A DNA stretch of 53,758 bases, taken from assembly GCF_000002075.1 (NCBI RefSeq), contig NW_004797274.1, forward strand, positions 50,921 to 104,678. Reading direction: 5' to 3'. This stretch comes from Aplysia californica. Taxonomy: Eukaryota > Mollusca > Gastropoda > Aplysiida > Aplysiidae. The translations under genes and the position numbers were made by a program. Shown here in pieces: positions 1 through 39,300 of this stretch (the stretch's first letter is position 1; every line of letters starts with the position of its first letter). Under the pieces are notes generated by a model. That model was not told the DNA's origin. It did not search any database and saw only the letters and a program-made list of their open reading frames with translations.

Positions 1-166
1 AAGAGAGAGAGAGAGAGAGAGAGAATTGACCTATATCATTAGACAAAGATATACGCAGATATAATTTTGTAAATTCAAGGTAAAAAAACAACTAAATGAG
101 TTCTAAATTTACACACTATATACTAAGAAAGCAGAGAGTAATCAAAAGCATCAAACAACAACTGAC

Positions 167-275
167 CTTGATTATAGAGCTCCACAAATCTCCTCTGATA
201 CTGACTCAGTTCAGCCCGAGACGGGACCTCATCGATCTTCCTCTGCAAACCAGCAATCTCTCTGTTTTTCTTAGC
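167..275 (-). CDS. CCDC93: Second copy of CCDC93 exon 16 (copy B)
   Basis: Identical in coding sequence and both splice sites to exon 16 at 2451-2559. It lies downstream of exon 17 in transcript order. Copy B starts in phase 0 and ends in phase 1, so alone it would shift the frame of the next phase-0 exon. Together with a second exon 17 (off the left edge) it would be an in-frame 64-codon exon-pair duplication. A haplotype or assembly duplication is equally possible. Confidence 0.6.
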
Positions 276-1382
276 CTGAAAACAAAACCAACCTCCTAGT
301 TAGAACAAGGGCAGAAATAATAGTTATAATGGTAATCCGAATACTGGTACGCATCTCATTTACAACTCAGTAAATATCCTGTGCATAACAAAAATACAAC
401 GAGAAAGGTCTTAAGAAAAAAGCAGAAGAATGAAGGGAATGAAGAGGAGGGGAGAAAGAGATAGTAAGACATACTGTGAATGAAAGAAGGACAGAAGGAA
501 AAAAATATTGAAAAAGACAAAGTGATAGAGAGAGATGTGGGGGAATGAATGAGAGAGAGAGACATGCACACAGGGAAAGGAGGAAGGCAAGGAAAAACCA
601 AAAAGAGAACAGGAAGAGAGAGAAATTGGGGAGAGAAGTAGCAAAGAAAAGGGATAATAAAGGGCATGCACCCTTGCATGAACATGTATTTCTACTTGTG
701 TGTATGTTTCCGAGCATTTTCATGACGCATAAATGTGTGAGGTGTCCATAACAGTGTATATTAGCTCATATTGCATATCTTGCTGTTTGTATTGGTGAGT
801 TGCAGTTTAATTGATTCGACATATCAAATACTTACTGTTGGAAGTTATCATGAATTGAATTCAGGAGCTGTACCTAGAAAAGAAGAGGGAAAAATTGATG
901 CAGTAAGAAAAAGATTAAGTGGAGGGGGTGAAATAACTAGATAACAGCCAGCTGATTTGCAGCTAAATAAGACAGATAAATAATTATTTTTTTCAAGTGC
1001 ATCCAAATCATATCAAAAGAAGTTTTCAAATAGTATAAAAAGGGATAGGTAAATAAAGTAATTGAGATAATAAACATGTATTCAGACTGCCTATATCACA
1101 GATTTTGTACGAAGCCTCAAATTGGCGTAAAATCTTAATGACTATGGAGCATTAGCAGGTAGTTTAATCAGTGTCCATGTGCTGCAGCTGTGAAAGCAAC
1201 AATGCCTTATAATAGAAGTCCAAGTACTGCACTCACAAAGGAAATGAATACATGTATTTGCTACATCCATTTATGTATTTTGCGAATTGCATTGTGTATA
1301 TTATTTTACTATGTATTCGAATGTGCTAATTTCGTAACGATGTGTGAGCCTGCGTGTGTGATAAGTAAGTAGATGTGTGGGT

Positions 1383-1448
1383 ATGTGTGTGTGTGTGTGT
1401 GTGTGTGTGCTTGTGTGCATGTGTTTGTGTGTGTGTGTGTGTGTGTGA

Positions 1449-1499
<51 letters not shown>

Positions 1500-1604
1500 G
1501 CGTGCATGTGTGTGCATGTGTGTGCATGTAATGTGAGCGTGAGTATGTGTGTGTGTGTTTGTGTGTGTATGTGTGTGTGTGAGTGTGAGCATGTGTTTAG
1601 ACCA
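1383..1604 (+). repeat. (GT)n microsatellite
   Basis: Compound GT run with GTGAG and GTGCAT interruptions. Confidence 0.95.
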
Positions 1605-1925
1605 TAGTTGCTACTGAATAAAAATATATCGTTATATTTCTTTTGATTTGTTACAAGGGTTTGTAAGCAATTTCTCAAGTCTTTTAAAAAAACATTACTG
1701 ATCATGAAAACAATATATTTCTTTGCCTCAGAAGTATTTTGTCTAAAGTGCCTCTTTACTTAAGTACACTTTGGACAAAATAGTTCTGAGGCGACGATTT
1801 TGTAACACAGCAAAACCTTGCATATATGAATACAATTCTAAAGAAAAAGACCACCTGTCGTCATAGACAGAAGCCACAATACTGGCAGGGTTGTCAGTGT
1901 CACATGGAGGAAAACACAAACTCAC

Positions 1926-29691
<27,766 letters not shown>

Positions 29692-29980
29692 TTTGAATAA
29701 GTCATGTGACACTTTGACCCAATGCTGGAGGGAATCCTGACCTAAATTTTGTGAACATCCAAAAATAGCTGTATAAACAAAGTAATTTCATTGGCTCACA
29801 AGACTCAGCCGAGTTCGACCAGTCTACAGCTGTGGTGTGATCATCGTATGTCGGTCGGCCGCGTTATCACTTGACTCTTCTGTTGTTGTTTTTGGCATAC
29901 GGCAGCCTGCTGATAATACTAGACTACAAAAGTTGGTCTTTATCAGTGCTTCAGTATTAGTTTAAAGGAATCTTTCAGAG
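29692..29980. promoter_or_regulatory. Divergent CCDC93 / INSIG promoter interval
   Basis: Between the CCDC93 ATG (29691) and a good GTATGT donor at 29981 on the plus strand, taken as the end of an INSIG 5' noncoding exon. An inverted CCAAT box (ATTGG) lies near 29789-29793, and GTCATGTGAC at 29701-29710 matches an M-box/E-box pattern. No TATA box stands out. Transcription starts are not fixed by sequence. Confidence 0.45.
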
Positions 29981-30628
29981 GTATGTTAAACAAGATTTGT
30001 GTTCGTATTTGTTGTTGTGTAGAATCTAGAATCTAATCTACTTGTATTGAAGCTGAAAACACAGCAGTTCCCATCACCACTTCTGTCAAATTCAAGGTTG
30101 ACGTTGGCGTTGCCAGCTCTGCAGTACAAGCGACGAGCGTTGTTTGCGTTTGGGCCAGGAATCTAGAACAAGGAAGCCTGTGGAGCCGTCTCCTTGTAAC
30201 TTGTTCTCCAGGATAACAAACCAATTCTTTTCATACACCGTTTGCGGAGGATACAGATGTATTCTTAATCTAGATCTAGACTATTTTTTGTGTAAGAATT
30301 GATGCTGAGTGGTACACGTTCAGAATGGCTTTCGTCTAGACTAGAATCTAGAATAAAACTATCTCTTGACGTCTTGACTTTGCTTTGCCTTGTCCGGTGG
30401 GCAAATGGCTCACCACCCCTCCAAGTCCAAGCCTGGAGTAGAACCACCTCGCGAGTGCAAGCCAGCTGGGTCCAAGGACAGGGCTTTTCTAAATCTAGTC
30501 TAGATATATAATATAATAGAGTCTAGGCAAGCTCTAGCAAAAGCCTGACTGGTAATGACCAGCCCCCCACCCCGACCTTTTCCACTTTGAGTTTCAAGTA
30601 GTCTAATTTTGTGCTAATTATCTAGACT

Positions 30629-32034
30629 ATATATGTTGGGCGCGATCTATCAACCGCGCAGCGCATTTGGTTGATCGAGGAAACGCGCGACAATCCATCG
30701 ATTGTTGCGCATTCTGTTGGTCAGCAGATCGCGCAGCGCTTTTTGTTGATCCGTTTGGTTGCGCATTCTATAGATCTTACCCCTGAGTTTTGTAATGTTT
30801 TGATGTCGTCCAGTGTGTAATTTAGTTTCACTCTCCAAAGTCAAACCGAAACTGAATGGAAGTAACTGGAAGTGGAAGTCAGGGTTACAAAACGAACTAA
30901 AATCGAAGTGACAATTCGAGTCCGAATAGACAAAAATTATATTCGGACTCTGATTTGAGTCCAGTATGATGTCCGTTTCGACTTCCGACCCTTGTTTCTA
31001 AATATTTCCAGCATATATATTAACATTTTTTTCAATTATAATGATAACAATAGAGACGTGAGCTTTAATATCCAGTTACTAGATCTAATCTAGATCTAGA
31101 TCTATCTAAACTGGCCCTCCCTGCGTCGTCATTAGTATGAACAAAACTTAAGTTGAGCTGACCTTGCCGGGGGCAAAGTTAATTGTTTCGACCAATGAGA
31201 CTGCGCGTAGCGATATCGCACTCTCAGCTTATAAGGGGGAAGAGGTGTTGGAAAGGGGCCACGGCTGTCGGTTTTGTGCGATGTGATTTTTTAAAAAAAT
31301 ACAGAAAAACTCAACACTCAACAAAATCAAATTAAACATGTGGAAAGAAAAATGGTAGCGGAAGTAGCAATGATGCTGTAGTGGTGGTGGAAAGACCCTG
31401 AGTTGTCGGTTATCGTGTACTTAGACACTGCTATTGGGTAGATCTAATGAGAGTGCAATCAGGGTTAGGCCTACACTTTTATAGATCGGTGAGTATCACT
31501 ACGAACACTTATTCAATATGGAGAGTTTGGTTGTGCTCGAGGTGCTCTTGTTCAAGGAAACAATAAAGAAAACAATACTTGTATATAATAAATGTTTAAT
31601 CAACACACAAAAATTTATCACTAGCCATTAAATTTTGACCGTATTTGGAATACCACGTGAAGTACGCAGCCAATCACATCCGTCCAAATACTGAGTTCAG
31701 GTGCTTGATTTAACGTTGTGTCAATTTAACCGCCTCACTCAACCGTCAACACTTTAGTTCATCACACAACTCTTCTTGGATGCTCAAACTCAAAGACTGA
31801 CGTGCTCAGTTATACCAATTTTCTTTTTTTTTTATTCACTTCACCATCATAGATCTAGTTTATCGACAGAATGCGCAGTGAGTATATTTCACGGAGCGTC
31901 AAAAAGCACTGCGCGATCCGCTGATCGACAGAATGCGCAATAATCGATGGATTGTCGCGCGTTTCCTCGATCAATCAAATGCGCTGCGCGGTCGGTGGAT
32001 TGCGCAAATCGACAGATAGCGCCCAACATATATA
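30629..32034. mobile_element. 1.4-kb DNA element with long terminal inverted repeats
   Basis: The left end reads TATATGTTGGGCGC (from 30629); the right end is its reverse complement (to 32034). Inverted homology runs inward about 120-180 bp, including ATCGAGGAAACGCGCGACAA and TCGCGCAGYGCTTTTT; about 20 bp in the right arm are absent from the left. Within each arm TGCGCATTCTGTYGATC is repeated. No transposase was seen. It lies in INSIG intron 1, in the AGATCTAG-rich stretch. Superfamily unknown; a TA target is possible. Confidence 0.75.
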
Positions 32035-32494
32035 GATCTTTATGTAGATCTAGATATTTAGATTCTAGATCTAGTAGGCTACTTCATTATATCCGTGACT
32101 GAAAGCTGTCTCATTCTTTATGATGTGTAGATCTAGATTTATTTTAGTTGTAAGCTAGGCCTATCTCTAATTCTCTCCTTCTTTGCAGATCCACTTTAAA
32201 ATTCAAACTTTTCTTTCGTTTTTTTAAATTCCTCCTCAGTCCACAGGAACTGTTTATGTAGGGTTATATGATAAATCGCCTATTTAATTTCTTATTATTG
32301 TCTGGAGGAAGTCATCCGCATGGGAAGGAAATGGTCAATGCAACTCGATTTTTAATTATAAACCTTCTGCCCCCTGTTAAAATTAAACCAAGTTCAGTGA
32401 TAATGCAATAGCCTACTCGGAAATATATGAATGAAAGTCAATCTACTTCTGCCTGAATAGTCCTTTTTGCCTGGTACAGTGGAAAGGGTTTGAG

Positions 32495-32770
32495 GGTGTG
32501 GTGGCGGAGCGGTTAGTACACTCGTCTCTGAAGCAGAAAGTCTGGGTTCGAGCCTCGGTTCAGGCACAGATTTTTTTTTCGGCCCCTCCTGCCCACCCAG
32601 CAGTAATGGGTACCTGACTTTGAGTTGGGGAAGTAAAGGCGGCGTGGAAAGGAACTGGCCACCCTACCACAATATGCTGAAGGTCCAGGATGTTGTCTCA
32701 CTAACAAGGCAATCCTCAATGTCCGAATCGGATGCGGGAACAACTTTTTTACTTTTACAGCAGAAGACCG
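32495..32770 (+). mobile_element. tRNA-headed SINE
   Basis: Starts with a tRNA-like head: A box in GTGGCGGAGCGGTTAGTACA, B box GGTTCGAGCCT, i.e. an internal pol III promoter. The core follows (CAGTAATGGGTACCTGACTT, GGGGAAGTAAAGGCGGCG). It is not a functional tRNA gene because the acceptor and anticodon arms do not fold into a full cloverleaf. In INSIG intron 1, 200 bp before the first coding exon. Confidence 0.7.
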
Positions 32771-32973
32771 TCAAGTACAAAAAAATTGTGGTGGTTTGTG
32801 AAGTGGACTGGCACTGGTGATTTGTAATTTGTCTTGGACAAGTGGTTGGTAGAGAACAGGATTGACTGTATTTTTCTCTCTGTTAATTTGAGGGAGCATT
32901 GTGTGATCATTTTGTCTCTAAAATTAAAATTTGATTAAAATACTAACAATCTTTAATGTTGTACTTTTTCTAG

Positions 32974-33200
32974 GTTCGTCGGATTCGCCATCATTTTTCT
33001 TGACAAAGGAGAGATTTCAAGGATGGGAGTGAAGTCTTTGATTGCAAGAGGATCTGTTCTGTTCTCAATTGGAGTATTTTTTGCTTTGGTTCTAAATCTA
33101 CTCCAGATTCAAAGACAGGTTACTGTTTTTCCCCCAGAAGTCCTTGCTAGTCTATTTTCATCAGCATGGTGGATTCCTCCAAGCTGTGGAACAGCTGCAG
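32974..33200 (+). CDS. INSIG2: INSIG exon 2 (first coding exon)
   Basis: TTTCTAG acceptor at 32972-32973, 49 nt of 5' UTR, then coding from 33023. Encodes residues 1-59 with the first membrane span and the SSAWW motif. GTATGA donor, phase 1. Confidence 0.92.
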
Positions 33201-33254
33201 GTATGAAAACATATTTCCCCTCGACATTTTGTATTGATTTTGTTTGTACTGGTT

Positions 33255-33313
<59 letters not shown>

Positions 33314-36300
33314 ATATAATTTTGTTAGTAATTATGGTTCTTTTAACTCTTTCAATTCTGCGAGCCGTGTTTCACAGCTCTTTACTTCTGGTTTCAAAAC
33401 CACACCGACTTTAGTAATAATCAAATCTGAAATCTCAGGCTGAAATATGATCGTTTTTAGCAGCATATTGATATAGTTCAGAAGGTGATTACTTCACCTT
33501 TATTTCCATATATATTACATGTGGCTAATATTGAAAATTGAACTTAAAAATATTTAATTTGTCCTACGGTAGGCAGAATCAGAAATTAGGTCACAGATAG
33601 GGCCCGGTCCAGGTGAGGAAAACCCGCTGGTAGTGAAAGAGTTAAAAGTTTGAGGTTTTGATGTTTCAATCTATTATTATCTATTTTTGTTTTTAAAATT
33701 CTTCTATGTGTGTGTGTGTATTATATTGTATATAATATTTTACAATTCCAGTTAATTTTATTTTTAGTTCCTTAAATATGTCTTATTTTGAAGAATAAAA
33801 ACTTTCTATCTCTCCATTGACATATTTTGCAGAGCAAGAAAAGCTGATGTTTTTTAATGTTGTGTAAATGTTCTTTGGATTATCTATAAAACTTGATCAT
33901 TGATGCTCATACCATTATAATCTAGATATAACTAATTTCTGAAGGTGTTTAACATTGTTAATTTTGGGGTTTTTAAAAAATATTTTTATCTTTGTCTTGT
34001 CCCCAGCTGTGATTGGTCTCCTGTATCCATGCCTTGACGAGAAGCTGGGAGAAGAGTTAATGTACAAAAGAGAGTGGAGCAGTGTCATGAGATGTGTTGC
34101 TGTTTTTGTAGGCATCAATCACGCCAGTGCTGTATCCTTTTCACTTTAGAGCTCTTTACATGCAAGGATGCAAATTGCTGGTTAAAAAGTCTGTCCCGTT
34201 TCGTTTTTTTCACACCCCCAGTTCAGGGATGGAGCAACTCATCCTCTAGCATTATAGAAATTACATGGAAAAAATCTAGTGACTTTGAGATCAAGTCTAC
34301 ATGTGGGCATTTGTCATGGCGCACCGGCAGTGGAATTTTAGTTGCAGGGGGGGTTCCCCTCCGAGGGCCTTATCACGGAGGTCAGCTCCCTGGGACCGCT
34401 CTGTCTGGGCTGACTTCATTTTTTTGTACTTTTCTATGTATAGTTTAAGGTGTGTCCATGTATTTATATATAATGGTAATTATCACTTAATGCACCTAAA
34501 GCTCGCATTTCTGCTCTTGAGACTAAAAAAAGAACGGATATTGTAACCTGTCTGGTTATTTTGTTAGACGCGCTGAAGTCGGCAATGTTAAATTGTAAAA
34601 AATTTTGGACAAGTGTGAATGAAAAAAAAATCAGTATATAAAAAAAAACGCAGGACAAAAACTCAAACTTTTTAAACATGGACGACATAACATTGGTGCA
34701 GATACTGAGAAAAGATGGTATCTGTGCATATAATAGAAAGCTGTAATTTTGCTCGAAGTAATTCCTCCTAATACAACTTTATATTTCGAATATAATTGGA
34801 AATATTAGCATATTTTCTCTAAAGTTTATAAAAATTACCCTGTACTATCTCTATTAACAAGTACAAATCGGTTTTAGTGCCAGAATGGATCTACATCGTA
34901 ATACACCAACAGTTTCTGTTACAGTCCAGAAATTCCTTACTTTTCTTAAAACGCAGAGAGGTTTTGTAAGTTGACTTAATAACAGGAATGGCTTCTCGTA
35001 ATTGGATTATAAGAATAGTTTCTAGCTTTCTAGTGACACTCGAATCAGCACCAGACTTTTCAGCTTTTATTTTGGTTTCTATGATCATTTACAATAACTG
35101 ACAATATTCTATTTTCTATACATTCATAAAAGTATCTGCGCATATTTCCGACACAAAAACTAAGAATTAATGTGTTTAGCTGTATTTATTTTTTTTAATA
35201 CAAGAAGTTTATCTCTACCCATGTATTTACACAGTTTTGTGTTTTTTTTAAATCGCGTAGTAGAATCTCTTTCTTAGTTGTATGCAGGCTGTCACAGACA
35301 CAACATAATTCATGAACAAACGCAGAGTAACTTTCTCTTGTTTAATGGTAATGCAAGAGCTAACGCTGAGTGTCTTTAGTAAAAAAATGCAGATGTGGAT
35401 CTTTCTTCTCTTATAACTTGATTATTAGTAATTGCTCAGGTTTAAGATTTCTCATGGTAAAAGACATGACATTCATAGTCAGTTTTACACAGATTTTGGA
35501 GAGGTCTGTCATGCTGTTTTTAAATAAACAATAATTTATTCATAAGTATATTAATAAAATAGGACAAATTGGGTTCTCTGCAAACACTTGTCTATAACAA
35601 AAACTAAGGCACAGAAATTAACCATTTCAATGCAAAATTAATCTCAACACATTGAGCTTTTAGTACTTCAGTGTAATGGTTTGCTGTGTGGGATGGGGAA
35701 GAAGGTATCGTTTCAAACTTAGACAAAAATACAAACTTCTTAACGACACCTGCAAATGTCGCTTCTGCGCTCATTAACCCTGTGACCCTGAGCCGGAGAG
35801 CTCCAGCGGGCTGCTGGGTCACACTAACTAAAAGTAACAGAATCAGGCGAAAAGTGATGCCATTTTGTAAGATATGACTCGGCAGTGAAATATTGATGTG
35901 GAAGACATGTGCCCTGACTGGTTGCCTTCATATTCCTCTTAATAATTGCTTGCCTTTAACAAGTTACGAAGTTTCAAAACTATATCGTCTTCCAGGTGTT
36001 CAGATGCACTAAACACAAAATCTTGAACTTTCATCTCAGTCTTACTATGTCGTTCGGTTGCATATGCTTTAAAAGATACTTTGTTAAAGTTAAAATTACA
36101 AATGTTAAAAAAGGGCAAGAAAATATACATAATAGGTAATAGGTATAATTGTTAAATGAATGAAACAATTGTTTTTTCTGTCTCCTTGGAAATTTTTGCT
36201 TTCCGGGCTTACAACATTTGAACAGCTTGCCGACGATATTGTGCGATGTTTGCCTGCCGGAGTGGCATGTGATCTTGTAGCTTTTTACATAAATTGTAAG

Positions 36301-39300
36301 ATTCGGTCACTAAGTTGAAGGATTCAACTCTTTGTACGTATACTGTTTGCTCTTTCTAATTTATGTTTTACGAACTTTCTTTAACCATTGACCAGAAAAT
36401 TGATTTTGCCAACAACATTCAGCTGTCAGTTAGCCTTGCAGCCATGTCGATAGGGCTGTGGTGGCTGTTTGATCGCTCCAGGTCAGGATTTGGCTTGGGA
36501 GTAGGTATTGCGGTCCTGGCAACTTTTGTCACCCAGCTCCTAGTCTACAATGATGTGTACAGGTATGATTTTAGATTGAAAAACTTAAAATGTTTATTTC
36601 AGTCTAGAATGTCTTTCCCAATCAACTTTCATCAGTGGACGATCAGATTTAGATAGTGCTATATATTGTGCTTTCCAGGGCACACTGTTCAGCGTATATG
36701 AGAGTAAAGCTCAGGATTTTCATTTGCTTGTCAAGGAAGTATCCATCCTACTGTATTGGCAATGATGGTAATTTGGTATGCCTGTGACCAGGGCACTAGG
36801 CATGTGGGATGATAAGAGGTCATGATCAAAATGTTATCTCCTCTAAGTCAGTTGCTTCAGGTCATGCAGCCATAACTTAAGTACTGATAACCCAATTTTT
36901 CATCTTTTTCACAAGTGTGTGCGTCAGAGTAGGGCCTATTTATTTTTTCTGTCTTCTTCCTTTAGCAAAGTTGTTTTAATATGGCGCAGTGGCCTCATGG
37001 CCTGGCGGTTAGGCTCTCAGACTCAGAACCTAAGGCCATATTTAGGTCCTTTTATCCATGGGAAGCTTTTAATGTTTTGGTTTTGTCTGAAATTATTTGT
37101 ATGACATGAATCACTTAGTCTGGGATATTCCCTGCTTAATTAATCTTAATAGAGTAGGAAACTATAAATCTAAAAATAAAGTGTGTAAGACAGTGTATGA
37201 AGTTGACTTTAATTTATGAAGAAGGCAGAAAGTCATTCACATAGATGTTGCTAACAATATTAACATCGAAATAGTACAATTTTTATTGAAATGGTACAAT
37301 TTTGGCGAAGCGGTCATTTAAATTATTCTGTGTACTTAGGTCTTGTTGAATGCATTATAATAATCAAATCTTTTTTTTGATTTAAGGCCAGTGGGTTGAC
37401 TTTCATTTAACATATCTGTATCTGTTGTGTAATAGTTACATGCACATAAATCTTTAAAAGACCAATGCATGCCAAAGATGGAAGTTTGATTCCTGTTTGT
37501 GGAATTTTATTTTAATTGAGCATCTCCATCTTTTTGCTGGGGTGTTGTAGCCCATGCAGCATACAGTCTACGTTGGCCCTCACGGGCAAAGTCGAAGCAG
37601 CCAACCTCTTTAGTCATTTAGTGGGTCGATGGGGACGCAGTATAACATTTGCATCGTTTTATGGTGGAACTTTGCACATGGTTTACACAGTGCTTCTTGG
37701 CAGTCTTTTTTTATGTTGAGTTATGAAAAAATAATTTGATTGATCTGGGGGGAGGGGGGGATACATTTTAAACAGATTATTTGCTGTTTTGTATCATGCA
37801 TTTTGTCATATTGTTTCAGATACACTGAGCCAGATTTTCTTTTTGTCCGATCTTGGCTCCCGTGTGTGTTTTTCTCTGGAGGAGTCACAATGGGGAACAT
37901 AGGACGACAGCTAGCCACAGTAAGTGCCTCATTCAGTTTGTTCCATTATTGTGCAATAATTTATCTCCTTCTTTCTCCATTCTTCTTTCTTGTTTCTCAA
38001 AGTTTGTCTTTTTGTTCTTTTTTTTGTATTTAAAGTTCATTTTCATTTGACTTACTACTCTTTAATGTTTTATGCATTCTGGTTGCTGCAGCAAATATTA
38101 ATTGTCACTATCTTTCATTTACATTTTTAACCATAATCCTTTGAGAGATTCATATCATCATAAGAATCACATTCCGTCCCACCCAGGGTAGTTTTCGTCA
38201 TTACCAGCATCTAATTCAGAAAGGTCTACAAAATAATCAGTGACGTCCTGTGTAGCAAACACTGTTTTATGTGCCCGTTTTGTAACAGGCAGGCTGGTTT
38301 TGGATAGGGTCCCGCCCATTGGTGTACAAGTAGCTAGGCATGCATTCAATTTTACGCACCCCTGGTGTACCGGAGGCTAGAGCTCAGAGGGTTGATACGT
38401 GGATGATAGAGGTTGTTTTTTTACCTTACACTTACATGATTTTCAGAATTGACATACTGCCAAATACACCGTAAACTGGAACTTTGAATGAACTTAGTCA
38501 GGCTTTCCAACTGGAACTATCTTTTCAGATTTGTTTTTAAAATTCCATTTACTTTGTGACAAACTGCTTCTGGTGTTTACATTGAAGTGTAAGAGTAGGA
38601 GAAGGAGAAAGCGCCGTTGTAGCCGTGCCAAATGGATGTGTCATGGGGTTTTATTGGTATTTGTTCTTTGTTCACCTTTGCGGGTGGTTTATTTCTCTAA
38701 CAAAAATTGAATATGGCTTGATCCAGGAGGGGAGACAGGCGCGGTTCGTCCATCGTGCAGTGCTGCCCAAAATTGTAATGTTCTATTACGTAAAACACCT
38801 ACAATAACAAAATAAAAGACGCCAGAAACAAACACTAGCCAAATATTATATCAAAATACGTTTCTCACTGGCGCTGTAACTGTCATTTCTGTGTATATAG
38901 AGCCGTAAAACATCTACTATGCCATGCCAAAGTTCATGCGCTGTATCTATGCATAGCAGGATATTCAACAGTGGAAACCTGACCTATAAATCGCTCTTTG
39001 GGATAACCCAAGCGATGACGACACTCGTAACGAGTTTGGCGGTACATTAATATTAATAGGACTGCACCTCTCAAATGTGCTCCTGCCGAATAGTGCCGAA
39101 ACATAGCCCACAGTAGGCAATCTAAAAATAAACGCGATAGACTGTGCACTATTCTATGTCAAAATTATGTCAGCCCCGGAGCAATCCAGTGGAGTGCTCA
39201 AGTGAATTGTGATTGGTTAATTGTCTTGCTGCTATTTTAAGTGACTCTGTGACGGTGAACATGACACACTTAAGTCATCGTCCTATAAGTTGTGCTTTTG

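Noticed and set aside
356-751. Several overlapping ORFs on both strands
   Set aside because: They arise from a purine-rich low-complexity stretch (GAGA/AAAG); no codon-like composition or splice signals.
1301-1705. His-Thr repeat ORFs on the minus strand
   Set aside because: Direct translation of the (GT)n microsatellite. The same applies to the HT/CV/LS/RE/MYVC-type ORFs at 15.0, 15.9, 16.9, 43.4 and 51.0 kb.
32497-32560. Possible tRNA gene
   Set aside because: A and B boxes are present but no complete cloverleaf, and the sequence runs on into a SINE body.
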